NCBI GenBank assembly: GCA_037443785.1
Contig: JBBINR010000005.1
Coordinates: 65,969 to 129,968 of the forward strand
Direction: 5' to 3'
Origin: JAQUOA01 sp037443785
GTDB lineage: Bacteria > Bacteroidota > Ignavibacteria > UBA10030 > UBA8401
DNA: 64,000 bases
Of this stretch, positions 36,309 through 44,475 are shown one piece after another. Within the stretch, counting starts at the first letter, position 1, and every line of letters starts with the position of its first letter. The notes under the pieces were generated by a model. It did no database searches. It was given only the letters and a program-made list of their open reading frames with translations, and was not told the origin of the DNA. The position numbers and the translations under genes were made by a program.

Positions 36309-37631
36309 TTACTTGTTCTTCTGAATTTTGTAGTTATCGTATTGAATCGATTTTTTTGCTTTTCGTAAATCCGAACTATCTTTCAATGTCTTTCCGTATG
36401 ATTCTGCTCGTCCGATTTGCTCTCGCACAGCGTCCCCACCTGCCCCGGCCATTGAAGCTGCGGGAGAAGCTTTTAATAACGATTGTGCTTCGTTGAGATG
36501 TTGCTCCGCGGCTGCTTGGTTTCCGTCATCCATTGCTTTCATCGCCTGTTCAACCTTTTTTGTTGAAACAGCAATATCAGCTTTTGCTTGTGCCTGGAGA
36601 TTCCGATGTTTTTCAATTTCCACATAATCACGAGTGTACTTTACGGTTGCGGCAAATGTCGGATATTCTTTGCTCAATTTATCACTTTCATATCGTAATG
36701 CTCCGCGTGCAACCGTCAGCGAACCTGTTCCTTCAGGAATTGAAAGTTCAATTGTGAATTCACGTTTGTCGTTTACGTACAGATCACCTACCGGAATTAC
36801 TAACGAACTATGCTCACGGCTAAATTCGCATCCAATGATGTCATTCACTTGAACATTTTTTCCAAGAGCAATTGTGATTGTCGCATTCTGTGCAAGAACG
36901 GATGACAACATGTTCATTTCCTTCCGAACAATGGAGGAAAGAGTATTTGGCCGTTCAATGAAATAATAATTTCCGCCGCCATTTTCTGATAATCCCATCA
37001 TCAAATTTTCATTATACTCTAGTCCAACACCCATTGTCGTGATAGAAATTGATTTGTCCCGATATTGCCTTGCCGTTTTATTCAATTGGAGGGGATCGGT
37101 AATTCCGACATTGGCAAGTCCATCAGAAAGCAGTATAACGCGATTTATATATTCACGATGGGAGTTTCTTTCTGCCTGGCGCAAACCTTCCATCAATCCG
37201 CCGCCAAGATTTGTTGAACCACGTGGATAAATTTCATCAATCAAATTTCTAATTTCGGATTTTTCTCTTCCAACTTTTCGTGCCGGCCGCAAGACATCAA
37301 TTACATCATCATATACTACAACAGAAAGAATATCATCATATCGCAATTGATCGACTAACGAATTGAACGCCTGCTTTATATAATCCATTTTTCGTTCGTC
37401 CTCCATCGAGCCGCTGCGGTCTAGAACGACCGCGAGGTTCATTGGCCTCCGGTCTGGTTTGATATCGATGTTGGCAGTTGTTACAGTGAGTTGTAAATAG
37501 GCTCTCCCGCCTGTCTCGGAGATGAAGGGATAATTTAATTTTCCTTCTAATTCAATTGGTTGAATCGGCTGTTGCGGCATCATTCCCAATGCCATCACTG
37601 TGAAAAAAAACGATGCAATGAGTATTTTCAT
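36309..37631 (-). CDS. Exported von Willebrand factor A domain protein
   Basis: A 440-residue protein with a signal peptide (about 1-18) and a VWA domain (about 60-240) whose MIDAS motif is VLDRSGSMED (DxSxS), with a conserved Thr (GSTNLGGGL) and Asp (LLSDGLANVG). The C-terminal third is Ala/Gln-rich helix (350-440). A clear AAAGGAG ribosome site precedes the ATG at 37631. VWA proteins of this type bind other proteins through Mg. It is divergent from an ECF sigma factor and followed by tonB, suggesting an envelope-related unit. Confidence 0.85.
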   Translation of the reverse strand: MKILIASFFFTVMALGMMPQQPIQPIELEGKLNYPFISETGGRAYLQLTVTTANIDIKPDRRPMNLAVVLDRSGSMEDERKMDYIKQAFNSLVDQLRYDDILSVVVYDDVIDVLRPARKVGREKSEIRNLIDEIYPRGSTNLGGGLMEGLRQAERNSHREYINRVILLSDGLANVGITDPLQLNKTARQYRDKSISITTMGVGLEYNENLMMGLSENGGGNYYFIERPNTLSSIVRKEMNMLSSVLAQNATITIALGKNVQVNDIIGCEFSREHSSLVIPVGDLYVNDKREFTIELSIPEGTGSLTVARGALRYESDKLSKEYPTFAATVKYTRDYVEIEKHRNLQAQAKADIAVSTKKVEQAMKAMDDGNQAAAEQHLNEAQSLLKASPAASMAGAGGDAVREQIGRAESYGKTLKDSSDLRKAKKSIQYDNYKIQKNK

Positions 37632-37647
37632 GGCTTCTCCTTTGGTA

Positions 37648-37674
37648 TTTGTGGGCGGTTATTTGTAACTTTTG
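37648..37674 (+). promoter_or_regulatory. Candidate promoter for the ECF sigma operon
   Basis: TTTG at 37648-37651 and TAACTTTTG at 37666-37674 approximate the Bacteroidota -33/-7 elements, but the -7 box has one extra T relative to TAnnTTTG. It lies in the 88-base divergent gap between the VWA gene and the sigma gene. Confidence 0.25.
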
Positions 37675-37719
37675 TTGTTCACCTTCTGCTTGTTAATGAC
37701 ATTAATTGATAAAAGGTAA

Positions 37720-38298
37720 ATGAAATCCCCACTTTTCTTCCTTAATACTGACGCGCGCATTCTTGACCTGATGAAAAAAGGGGACGATGATGCATTGGTG
37801 ACACTGTATGAATCCAATCGGAGAATGGTAGTCTCATTTGTCATAAGAAATAGCGGTACTGAGGATGATGCAGCAGATTTACTGCAAGAAGCGGTGATTA
37901 TTTTGTGGGAAAGAGTGAGAGCAGGGAAGTTTGAATATTCTGCAAAGCTTTCAACGTTTATTTTTGCAACGGTGCAGAATCTATGGCGTCGTCGGCTGGC
38001 AAAAATGAAACGTGAAATCCCAACTGATTTAAACGATGATCCTGCAGTTTCGGATGCTGTTTCTCCGCTCGATGAAATGATTGACGATGAGCATTCAAAG
38101 AAAATTTCTGCAGCACTTGTTAAAATCGGAGAACCGTGTAAAACTCTTTTGATCTTATTTTACTGGGAAGAACAGTCAATGGATCAGATTGCACGGCAGC
38201 TTCACTTTGCAAATGCCGACACCGTGAAATCAAAAAAATATCAATGCAAAAAAGCATTGGAAAAGATATTAAGAGATGAATACCTCATCACCGCCTAA
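37720..38298 (+). CDS. ECF-type RNA polymerase sigma factor
   Basis: A 192-residue sigma-70 family factor with region 2 (about 30-100, with DAADLLQEAVIILWERVRAG and STFIFATVQNLWRRRL) and region 4 (about 130-190, helix-turn-helix with YWEEQSMDQIARQLHFANADTVKSKKYQCKKAL). It overlaps the following gene by 23 bases, so the anti-sigma is translationally linked. It likely responds to an envelope signal relayed by that membrane protein. The regulon may include the divergent VWA-tonB genes; this is inference. Confidence 0.9.
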   Translation: MKSPLFFLNTDARILDLMKKGDDDALVTLYESNRRMVVSFVIRNSGTEDDAADLLQEAVIILWERVRAGKFEYSAKLSTFIFATVQNLWRRRLAKMKREIPTDLNDDPAVSDAVSPLDEMIDDEHSKKISAALVKIGEPCKTLLILFYWEEQSMDQIARQLHFANADTVKSKKYQCKKALEKILRDEYLITA

Positions 38299-39364
38299 CG
38301 GTGGGAAAAAATATTGGACAGATGATCCTGAATTGGTCGAGAAATATATTCTTGGAAATATTTCGCGGGAGGAACGGCTCCGCATGGATGCTGAAATTGC
38401 AGAATGTGAGCCGTGTAAAGAAAAACTCCGGATTGAAATGGAGATTGTTTCCGGGATAAAACGACATGGTCGGGATCATGCGAAATCAAAACTGCGGTCA
38501 AAGCTTCAACAACAAGAGCGAAATCAATTGCAGCGGTATAGTTATATCGGATTAGCGGCAGCAGTCGTTATTATCGGAATCGGGATTGGAGTATATCGGA
38601 TTTGGTTTAATGATCTTTCCATGCCAAAGAAATTTAATCAGACGCAGATTGTTTTCAAGGAGCGACAGCCATTGACAGATTCACTTTCAACAACTTTGCA
38701 AAGTGAACCGAAGCAATCTGCCGAAAAAAAAGATGGCCATGTGCTGGCTGAAACTTCGCCTTCGACTCGCGATGCAGAAAAAGTGGCTGCACAGTCAGGT
38801 GCTATGAAAGATGAAAAAATACAAACACCAATTCCATCATCAACGCGGAGGTTGCAGCCGGCAATTGCTGCAAATGCAGACGGTGGAGAAACAAAGGAAG
38901 TTTGGGTGAAACCGTTTTCACAAAAAGTGTGGCTCATCGGCGCTGTGGTGATGGTTCCGCAGCAAGGAAATGAAGCCGCTCAGGGGATGGCACTTCAAGA
39001 AATAGACAAAGGACGAACTGAATCCCGGGCGATGAAAAAAGGTGCATCACACACACGAAGTTTTTCAATTGCCAAAGGTGAAGGATCTCAACAGATCGTT
39101 CTTCAACAGCGTCCGTTGTTTGAACTTCCTGCTTCGCGTCGGTCCAAGCTGGCAACGGTAAAGCATATTGAAACATTGATTGAGCATAACGAACGTGGAC
39201 TCTATCTTACGATGTACAATGATAACTTGAATGAAAAAGAATTCCAAGAAGCAATCGTTGAAGTGACGCAAGGAGATTCATTGATTGTTACGCTTCAAGA
39301 TCAAAAAATAATTTACAAACTGCCCGAAAGCTGGAATCTTCAAGAGCGGACATTATCCCGATGA
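38276..39364 (+). CDS. Membrane-anchored anti-sigma factor-like protein
   Basis: A 362-residue protein. The N-terminal cytoplasmic part resembles a zinc-binding anti-sigma domain (VEKYILGNISREERLRM, then C44-x-x-C47), though the usual upstream His is not obvious. One transmembrane helix follows at about 89-108 (YIGLAAAVVIIGIGIGVYRIW). The 250-residue periplasmic part is Ser/Thr/Gln-rich first, then a compact domain near 250-362. It overlaps the ECF sigma gene and recG (ATGA), giving a sigma-anti-sigma-recG chain. Confidence 0.75.
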   Translation: MNTSSPPNGGKKYWTDDPELVEKYILGNISREERLRMDAEIAECEPCKEKLRIEMEIVSGIKRHGRDHAKSKLRSKLQQQERNQLQRYSYIGLAAAVVIIGIGIGVYRIWFNDLSMPKKFNQTQIVFKERQPLTDSLSTTLQSEPKQSAEKKDGHVLAETSPSTRDAEKVAAQSGAMKDEKIQTPIPSSTRRLQPAIAANADGGETKEVWVKPFSQKVWLIGAVVMVPQQGNEAAQGMALQEIDKGRTESRAMKKGASHTRSFSIAKGEGSQQIVLQQRPLFELPASRRSKLATVKHIETLIEHNERGLYLTMYNDNLNEKEFQEAIVEVTQGDSLIVTLQDQKIIYKLPESWNLQERTLSR

Positions 39365-41532
39365 ATGAACTGCAATATGTGAAAGGAATCGGACCGGTTC
39401 GCGCCAACGCGCTGCGGTCAATCGGAATAGATTCTATTCAAAAACTGCTTTATTATTTCCCGTACGATTATCTCGATCGCTCCCGTATTACCAAGATCAA
39501 GGATCTTCCAAAATTTGTTGACGATGGAAATGAAGTTACCGTGATCGGTTCTGTCTTTCGTTCCGAAGCGAAATACACACGTAATAGAAAAAGAATATTT
39601 TTTTTGACGTTGAAAGATGAAACGGGTTACGTGACATGCGTCTTCTATAACGGCGTTGAATGGTATTTAAAAGCTTTTGAAGTTGGTGAAGTACTTGCGG
39701 TTTCTTCTGTCCCAGAATTGGATAAATACAATCGTGTGCAATTCATCCATCCCGAATTTGACCGGCTGAAAACGAAAGATGCCGAGGATGATACCGATTG
39801 GAATTCACTGCTTCATACCGGCGCAATCATTCCAAAATATTCTTCCTCGGAAGAATTGCGAAAAGTGGGTTTAGATAATCGCGGATTTCGAAGAATTATT
39901 CGAAATGCAATTCGATCAAATTTAAATTCGCTTACGGAACACATTCCGCGAGATATTCTTCAACGGAACACACTTCTTGATATTCATTCTGCTATTTCGA
40001 TGATTCATTTCCCAAAATCGTATGGCGAAAATGTCCATGCCTTACGCCGTTTGAAATTTGACGAGCTGTTTTATTTTCAATTATTGATGGCGTACCGAAA
40101 GCGCGAATTAAAAGGTGAATTGACCGGATTAAAATTTCAACCGTCGCAAAAACTTGCATCGAAATTGCGCGAATCGCTTCCATTTGAATTGACCAAAGCG
40201 CAAACGCGTGTTATTCAGGAAATCCATAATGATTTGCATGCGTCAACGCCGATGAATCGATTATTGCAAGGAGATGTTGGGAGTGGAAAGACGATTGTTG
40301 CACTTTTTGCAATGTTGACGGCACTTGAAAATGGTTACCAGTGTGCATTGATGGCGCCGACCGAAATTTTGGCGGAGCAACATTGGAGAAGTATTAAAAA
40401 TTTTCTTAAGGAGATCCCGATTAACATTCGTTTACTTGTTGGCGGGCAAAAGAAAAAATTGCGTGATGATGTTCTGGAAGATATTCGTCGCGGTTCCGCA
40501 CATATTATCGTCGGCACACACGCATTGATAGAGGACAAAGTTCAATTTTCAAATCTCGGATTGATTATTATCGATGAACAGCATCGTTTTGGCGTTGCAC
40601 AGCGGGCATTGTTCCGTGAAAAGAGCAAACACAATCCACATGTGCTTGTGATGACGGCAACGCCAATTCCGCGCACACTTTCGCTAACATTGTACGGTGA
40701 TCTTGATGTATCGGTGATTGATGAACTGCCGAAGAACAGAATTCCGATCCGCACTGCTGTGCGGACTGATGCTGATAAAGAGAAAATATTTGAATTTGTG
40801 AAAGATGAAATCAATAAGGGGAGACAAGCGTATGTTGTTTATCCGTTGATTGAAGAATCCGAAAAAATGGATTTGAAAGCAGCAGAAAAAGAATATGTGT
40901 ATTTGAAGGAAAAAGTATTTCTAACGTTGAAAATTGGGCTTCTCCATGGTAGAATGTCTTCTGATGAAAAAGATGATTTAATGCATCAATTTAAAAACAA
41001 CGAAATACATATTCTTGTTGCGACAACGGTGATTGAAGTTGGCATTGATGTTCCCAATGCAACGATTATGATTATTGAAAATGCAGAACGATTTGGATTA
41101 TCACAACTTCATCAGTTGCGTGGTCGAGTGGGACGAGGAGGAGCGCAAAGTTATTGTATCCTTATCACCAATAAGAATTTCAAGAAACAGCAACTTCAAC
41201 TAACTTCCGATCGTGCTGCAGCACGAAAAGAAATTGCTTCAGTGGAAAAGCGGCTTGCAACGATGGTATCAACGAATGACGGATTTAAAATCGCCGAAGT
41301 CGACCTTGAATTGCGGGGTTCAGGGGACTATTTCGGAACGCGACAAAGCGGCTTGCCAGGATTTCGCGTCGCAAATATTGTTACTGACGCAGAAATTCTT
41401 TCTATCGCCCGTAACGAAGCATTCGATCTTGTCGCGCGCGATCCGCATCTGCGACGAACAGAAAATAAAAATGTTCGCAAAGAATTTGAATTCGTGTTTA
41501 AAGATTTACTCTCCTACGTTCGTGTCGGATAA
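39361..41532 (+). CDS. recG: ATP-dependent DNA helicase RecG
   Basis: A 723-residue superfamily 2 helicase that reverses stalled replication forks and processes Holliday junctions. It starts with LQYVKGIGPVRANAL (helix-hairpin-helix-like), then the wedge OB domain (about 55-150). Helicase motifs follow: Walker A LQGDVGSGKTIVAL (near 303), DEQHRFGV (near 403), TATPIPRTL (near 433) and QLRGRVGRG (near 585). It is slightly longer than the usual 690. It overlaps the anti-sigma gene by four bases. Confidence 0.96.
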   Translation: MNELQYVKGIGPVRANALRSIGIDSIQKLLYYFPYDYLDRSRITKIKDLPKFVDDGNEVTVIGSVFRSEAKYTRNRKRIFFLTLKDETGYVTCVFYNGVEWYLKAFEVGEVLAVSSVPELDKYNRVQFIHPEFDRLKTKDAEDDTDWNSLLHTGAIIPKYSSSEELRKVGLDNRGFRRIIRNAIRSNLNSLTEHIPRDILQRNTLLDIHSAISMIHFPKSYGENVHALRRLKFDELFYFQLLMAYRKRELKGELTGLKFQPSQKLASKLRESLPFELTKAQTRVIQEIHNDLHASTPMNRLLQGDVGSGKTIVALFAMLTALENGYQCALMAPTEILAEQHWRSIKNFLKEIPINIRLLVGGQKKKLRDDVLEDIRRGSAHIIVGTHALIEDKVQFSNLGLIIIDEQHRFGVAQRALFREKSKHNPHVLVMTATPIPRTLSLTLYGDLDVSVIDELPKNRIPIRTAVRTDADKEKIFEFVKDEINKGRQAYVVYPLIEESEKMDLKAAEKEYVYLKEKVFLTLKIGLLHGRMSSDEKDDLMHQFKNNEIHILVATTVIEVGIDVPNATIMIIENAERFGLSQLHQLRGRVGRGGAQSYCILITNKNFKKQQLQLTSDRAAARKEIASVEKRLATMVSTNDGFKIAEVDLELRGSGDYFGTRQSGLPGFRVANIVTDAEILSIARNEAFDLVARDPHLRRTENKNVRKEFEFVFKDLLSYVRVG

Positions 41533-41623
41533 AAAAAATTGGTAAAGAATTTTTTATCACTGCGCACAAAAATTTCTTCAGATCATCATGCCGTCAAAAA
41601 CAATCAAAAATGATGTTTACCTC

Positions 41624-41653
41624 TTGACAACGCTGTATAATTCCGTATATTTG
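41624..41653 (+). promoter_or_regulatory. Promoter of the ATP-grasp/aminomutase operon
   Basis: TTGACA at 41624-41629 and TATATTTG at 41646-41653, 16 bases apart. The second element matches the Bacteroidota -7 consensus TAnnTTTG exactly while the first equals a sigma-70 -35 box. It opens a 257-base gap after recG, with the first ATG at 41790, giving a leader of about 130 bases. Confidence 0.65.
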
Positions 41654-41662
41654 TATCAGTAG

Positions 41663-41721
41663 TTAGCGCTAATTATTTGTTCGTTGAAAGACAAATAAAC
41701 CACTCTAAAAAAAAGTTAGAG
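41663..41721 (+). promoter_or_regulatory. Palindrome-rich leader/operator of the ATP-grasp operon
   Basis: A perfect 10-base palindrome TTAGCGCTAA (41663-41672) begins about 9 bases downstream of the -7 box, where an operator would block initiation. Two hairpins follow: ATTTGT (41675-41680) with ACAAAT (41691-41696), and CTCTAA (41703-41708) with TTAGAG (41716-41721). The leader then has A- and T-rich stretches up to the start codon, which lacks a clear ribosome site. I do not recognise a known riboswitch. Confidence 0.4.
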
Positions 41722-41789
41722 GGCACAAAAAAATTATTCACGACGAACGAAAGGAATCCAAAAATATTTTTTTTTGGAACTTCTCCTGA

Positions 41790-42860
41790 ATGGACGTAGC
41801 TTTAGTCTACAACGTGAAGAAGGAAGAAACTGAAATCGCTGAGAGCGACAGTCAACCTTCGAGTCTGACGCAGACAACTCACACACAAACGAAACTCTCT
41901 TCGAGCGTAGATGCATTTGCAGAGTGGGATACAATAGATACAATCCACGCTGTTCGCGATGCTCTCTCTCTTCGCCATCCCGTCACATTAATCGAAGCTG
42001 ACAACGAGTGTTTTGAAAAAATTTCAAAACTTCGCCCTGAAATCGTCTTTAACATCGCCGAAGGACACTTTGGCGTTTCTCGTGAAGCACAAATTCCTGC
42101 TATGCTTGAGATGTTGAACATTCCTTATACTGGTTCTGATCCGTTAACTCTCGGAATTTGTCTTGACAAGTCCCGTGCGAAAGAAATTCTTTCATACTAT
42201 AACATCCCGACACCCAAATTCGCTGTTATCTCGTCCTTGGCTGAGCTTCAAATGCTTTCATTCCCAATTCCGGCAATGGTAAAACCTCTCTTTGAAGGTT
42301 CGAGCAAAGGAATTTTTAATTCTTCACTTGTTCAAACCCGCACAGAGTTGTTCAGTCAGATCGAAAACGTGCTTGTGAAGTATGAGCAGCCGGCTTTAAT
42401 CGAAGAATTTTTACCCGGAAGAGAGTTTACGGTGGCAATGCTTGGGAATGGAGATGATCTCCGAGTATTTCCTGTCGTTGAAATCAAATTCGACTCTCTT
42501 CCGCAAGGAGTCAATCCGATTTATTCGTTCGAAGCAAAATGGATATGGGACCAATCCGATAATCCATTGGAAATTTTTGAATGTCCTGCAAAGATTGATT
42601 CATCAGTGCAAAAAGAGATAGAATTGGTCTGTAAGAGAGCCTATAATGTTTTGCGATGTAAAGATTGGTCTAGAATAGACGTGCGGTTGGATAAAAATGG
42701 CAGGGCTAATATCATTGAAATCAATCCTTTGCCTGGAATTTTGCCGAAAATTGAGGATAATTCGTGCTACCCGAAGGCTGCCAGAGCGGCAGGATTGAAT
42801 TATCAAGAAATGCTTAATGCTGTATTGGATGCAGCTTTATTGCGTTATAAACTTATATAG
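41790..42860 (+). CDS. D-Ala-D-Ala ligase-like ATP-grasp protein (first of a pair)
   Basis: A 356-residue ATP-grasp ligase. The N-terminal pre-ATP domain has VTLIEADNECFEKISKLRPEIVFNIAEG (partial hallmark VFNIAEG) and IPYTGSDPLTLGICLDKSRAKEIL near 110-135. The grasp domain has MVKPLFEGSSKGI (near 168) and ALIEEFLPGREFTVAM (near 207). The Mg site is in RIDVRLDKNGRANIIEINPLPGI (near 292-315). Such enzymes join a carboxylate to an amine via acyl phosphate. Compared with Ddl it has an acidic 20-50 insertion. It is one base before the second ligase gene. Confidence 0.85.
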   Translation: MDVALVYNVKKEETEIAESDSQPSSLTQTTHTQTKLSSSVDAFAEWDTIDTIHAVRDALSLRHPVTLIEADNECFEKISKLRPEIVFNIAEGHFGVSREAQIPAMLEMLNIPYTGSDPLTLGICLDKSRAKEILSYYNIPTPKFAVISSLAELQMLSFPIPAMVKPLFEGSSKGIFNSSLVQTRTELFSQIENVLVKYEQPALIEEFLPGREFTVAMLGNGDDLRVFPVVEIKFDSLPQGVNPIYSFEAKWIWDQSDNPLEIFECPAKIDSSVQKEIELVCKRAYNVLRCKDWSRIDVRLDKNGRANIIEINPLPGILPKIEDNSCYPKAARAAGLNYQEMLNAVLDAALLRYKLI

Positions 42861-42861
42861 T

Positions 42862-43965
42862 ATGGCAAAACCGATACACGTTGCAATTATATATAACGAA
42901 CCAACCGTTGAAACCGACGAAGGACGCGTTTTCGCTTCCGAAATTGGTTTGAATCACTCGGATCATGTCAGTTTAAAGACTGCCGCGCGACAAGATGGAA
43001 AGATAGACCTATCTGAAGTTGGAGTGATTGAACAGAAGGAAGATATACAATCGGCTTTGCAATCACTTGGCTTTGAAACTTCGATGTTTAATATGTCCGA
43101 TGACCTAGATAGGTTCTTGGCATACCTAAAGGCAATGCAGCCGGATATTATTTTTAATATGGTAGAATGTTTGGGCGACAGCGCAATTCATGAAATGCAT
43201 GTTGCAGGGATTTATGAGTTGTTGAATTTTTCCTATACCGGTGCCGGCCCAATAACTCTCGGGACATGCCTCAACAAGGCTCGGACAAAAGAGATTCTCT
43301 CTTATAATGGAATTCCTACTGCGCGTTTCATGCTGGTAAAAGATGCAGATAAATTATCGCAAGATGATTTCACGCTTCGATATCCCATTATCGTGAAACC
43401 CAGTGCCGAAGATGCCAGCGTGGGAATAGAAAATAATTCTATCGTTAACAATTTTGCCGATCTCAAAGCACGCATTACCTATGTGATCGAAAAGTTTGTT
43501 GAGCCGGCACTCGTGGAAGAATATATCGAAGGGCGGGAGTTGAATGTTGCAGTGCTCGGGAATAATCCTCCGGTTGTACTCCCGATTTCAGAAATAGATT
43601 TTTCCGGATTACCGAAAGATAAACCGAAAATTGTAACATACGATGCAAAATGGATGGAAGGAACCGATGAGTATGAAGGGACAAAAGGAATTTGTCCGAC
43701 CGATCTTCCATTACACGTTGAAAATGAAGTAAAGGAAATCGCACTGCGTGCATACAAATTAATGGGATGCCGAGACTATGCACGCGTTGATATCAGATTA
43801 ACCAAAGAGAATAAACCGTTTGTGTTGGAAGTGAATCCCAATCCCGATCTTTCCAACGATGCGGGTTTCTATCGTTCTGCAAAAACTTCCGGATTGTCGT
43901 ACGCTGAAATGATTGGAAAAATTGTCGGGTTTGCCGTTGAACGACATCCCAAATTTGCAAAGTAA
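42862..43965 (+). CDS. D-Ala-D-Ala ligase-like ATP-grasp protein (second of a pair)
   Basis: A 367-residue paralogue of the preceding protein, related in layout but clearly diverged. Key segments are DIIFNMVECLGDSAI (near 95), YTGAGPITLGTCLNKARTKEIL (near 128), IVKPSAEDASVGIE (near 178), VEEYIEGRELNVAVLGN (near 217) and RVDIRLTKENKPFVLEVNPNPDLS (near 310). I start at the ATG at 42862, one base after the preceding stop, rather than the in-frame TTG at 42817 inside that gene. Two different ligases in tandem suggest two successive condensations or a heteromeric enzyme. Confidence 0.85.
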   Translation: MAKPIHVAIIYNEPTVETDEGRVFASEIGLNHSDHVSLKTAARQDGKIDLSEVGVIEQKEDIQSALQSLGFETSMFNMSDDLDRFLAYLKAMQPDIIFNMVECLGDSAIHEMHVAGIYELLNFSYTGAGPITLGTCLNKARTKEILSYNGIPTARFMLVKDADKLSQDDFTLRYPIIVKPSAEDASVGIENNSIVNNFADLKARITYVIEKFVEPALVEEYIEGRELNVAVLGNNPPVVLPISEIDFSGLPKDKPKIVTYDAKWMEGTDEYEGTKGICPTDLPLHVENEVKEIALRAYKLMGCRDYARVDIRLTKENKPFVLEVNPNPDLSNDAGFYRSAKTSGLSYAEMIGKIVGFAVERHPKFAK

Positions 43966-43985
43966 CGAAGAAGTGAGTCAGTTGA

Positions 43986-44456
43986 ATGGTTGTTCGTGCC
44001 ACCGAGCGAAAGGATTTTGAACAGATTCGTTCGCTTGTTATTGCAACCGATGTCTTTACACAAGAAGAAATCGATATTGCAGTCGAACTGTTAGAGATTT
44101 ATTTGAATGATCCGGCACAAAAAGATTATGAAATGTTCTCGTGTGCCGAAGAAGATCGCGTGCACGGGTATATTTGTTTCGGACCGACACCGGCAACAAC
44201 ATCAACATACGATTTGTATTGGATTGCAGTTGATCCGACAATACACGGAAAGGGAATTGGTTCTCAGTTGTTGTCGTTTACTGAGAGCTATTTGAAATCA
44301 AAAAGCGGCCGATTGTTGATTGCAGAAACATCATCAACACCGAAGTATGATAAGACGCGGGCATTTTACGAACGAAAAGGATTTCAGAATCTCGCGCATA
44401 TCAAAGAGTATTACAAACCGGATGATGATTTAATCATCTACGGAAAATATCTATAA
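43986..44456 (+). CDS. GNAT-family N-acetyltransferase of the ATP-grasp/aminomutase operon
   Basis: A 156-residue GNAT protein. The acetyl-CoA site is DPTIHGKGIGSQLLSF (near 82-97), followed by TRAFYERKGFQNLA near 122. It is much shorter than AblB, the beta-lysine N6-acetyltransferase of the osmolyte pathway (about 270 residues), so it is not that enzyme in a simple sense. From its place between two ligases and a lysine 2,3-aminomutase it could acetylate beta-lysine, a beta-lysyl product, or a precursor amine. Only the family is shown by sequence. Confidence 0.85.
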   Translation: MVVRATERKDFEQIRSLVIATDVFTQEEIDIAVELLEIYLNDPAQKDYEMFSCAEEDRVHGYICFGPTPATTSTYDLYWIAVDPTIHGKGIGSQLLSFTESYLKSKSGRLLIAETSSTPKYDKTRAFYERKGFQNLAHIKEYYKPDDDLIIYGKYL

Positions 44457-44475
44457 CAATATAAGGTGCTATTTT

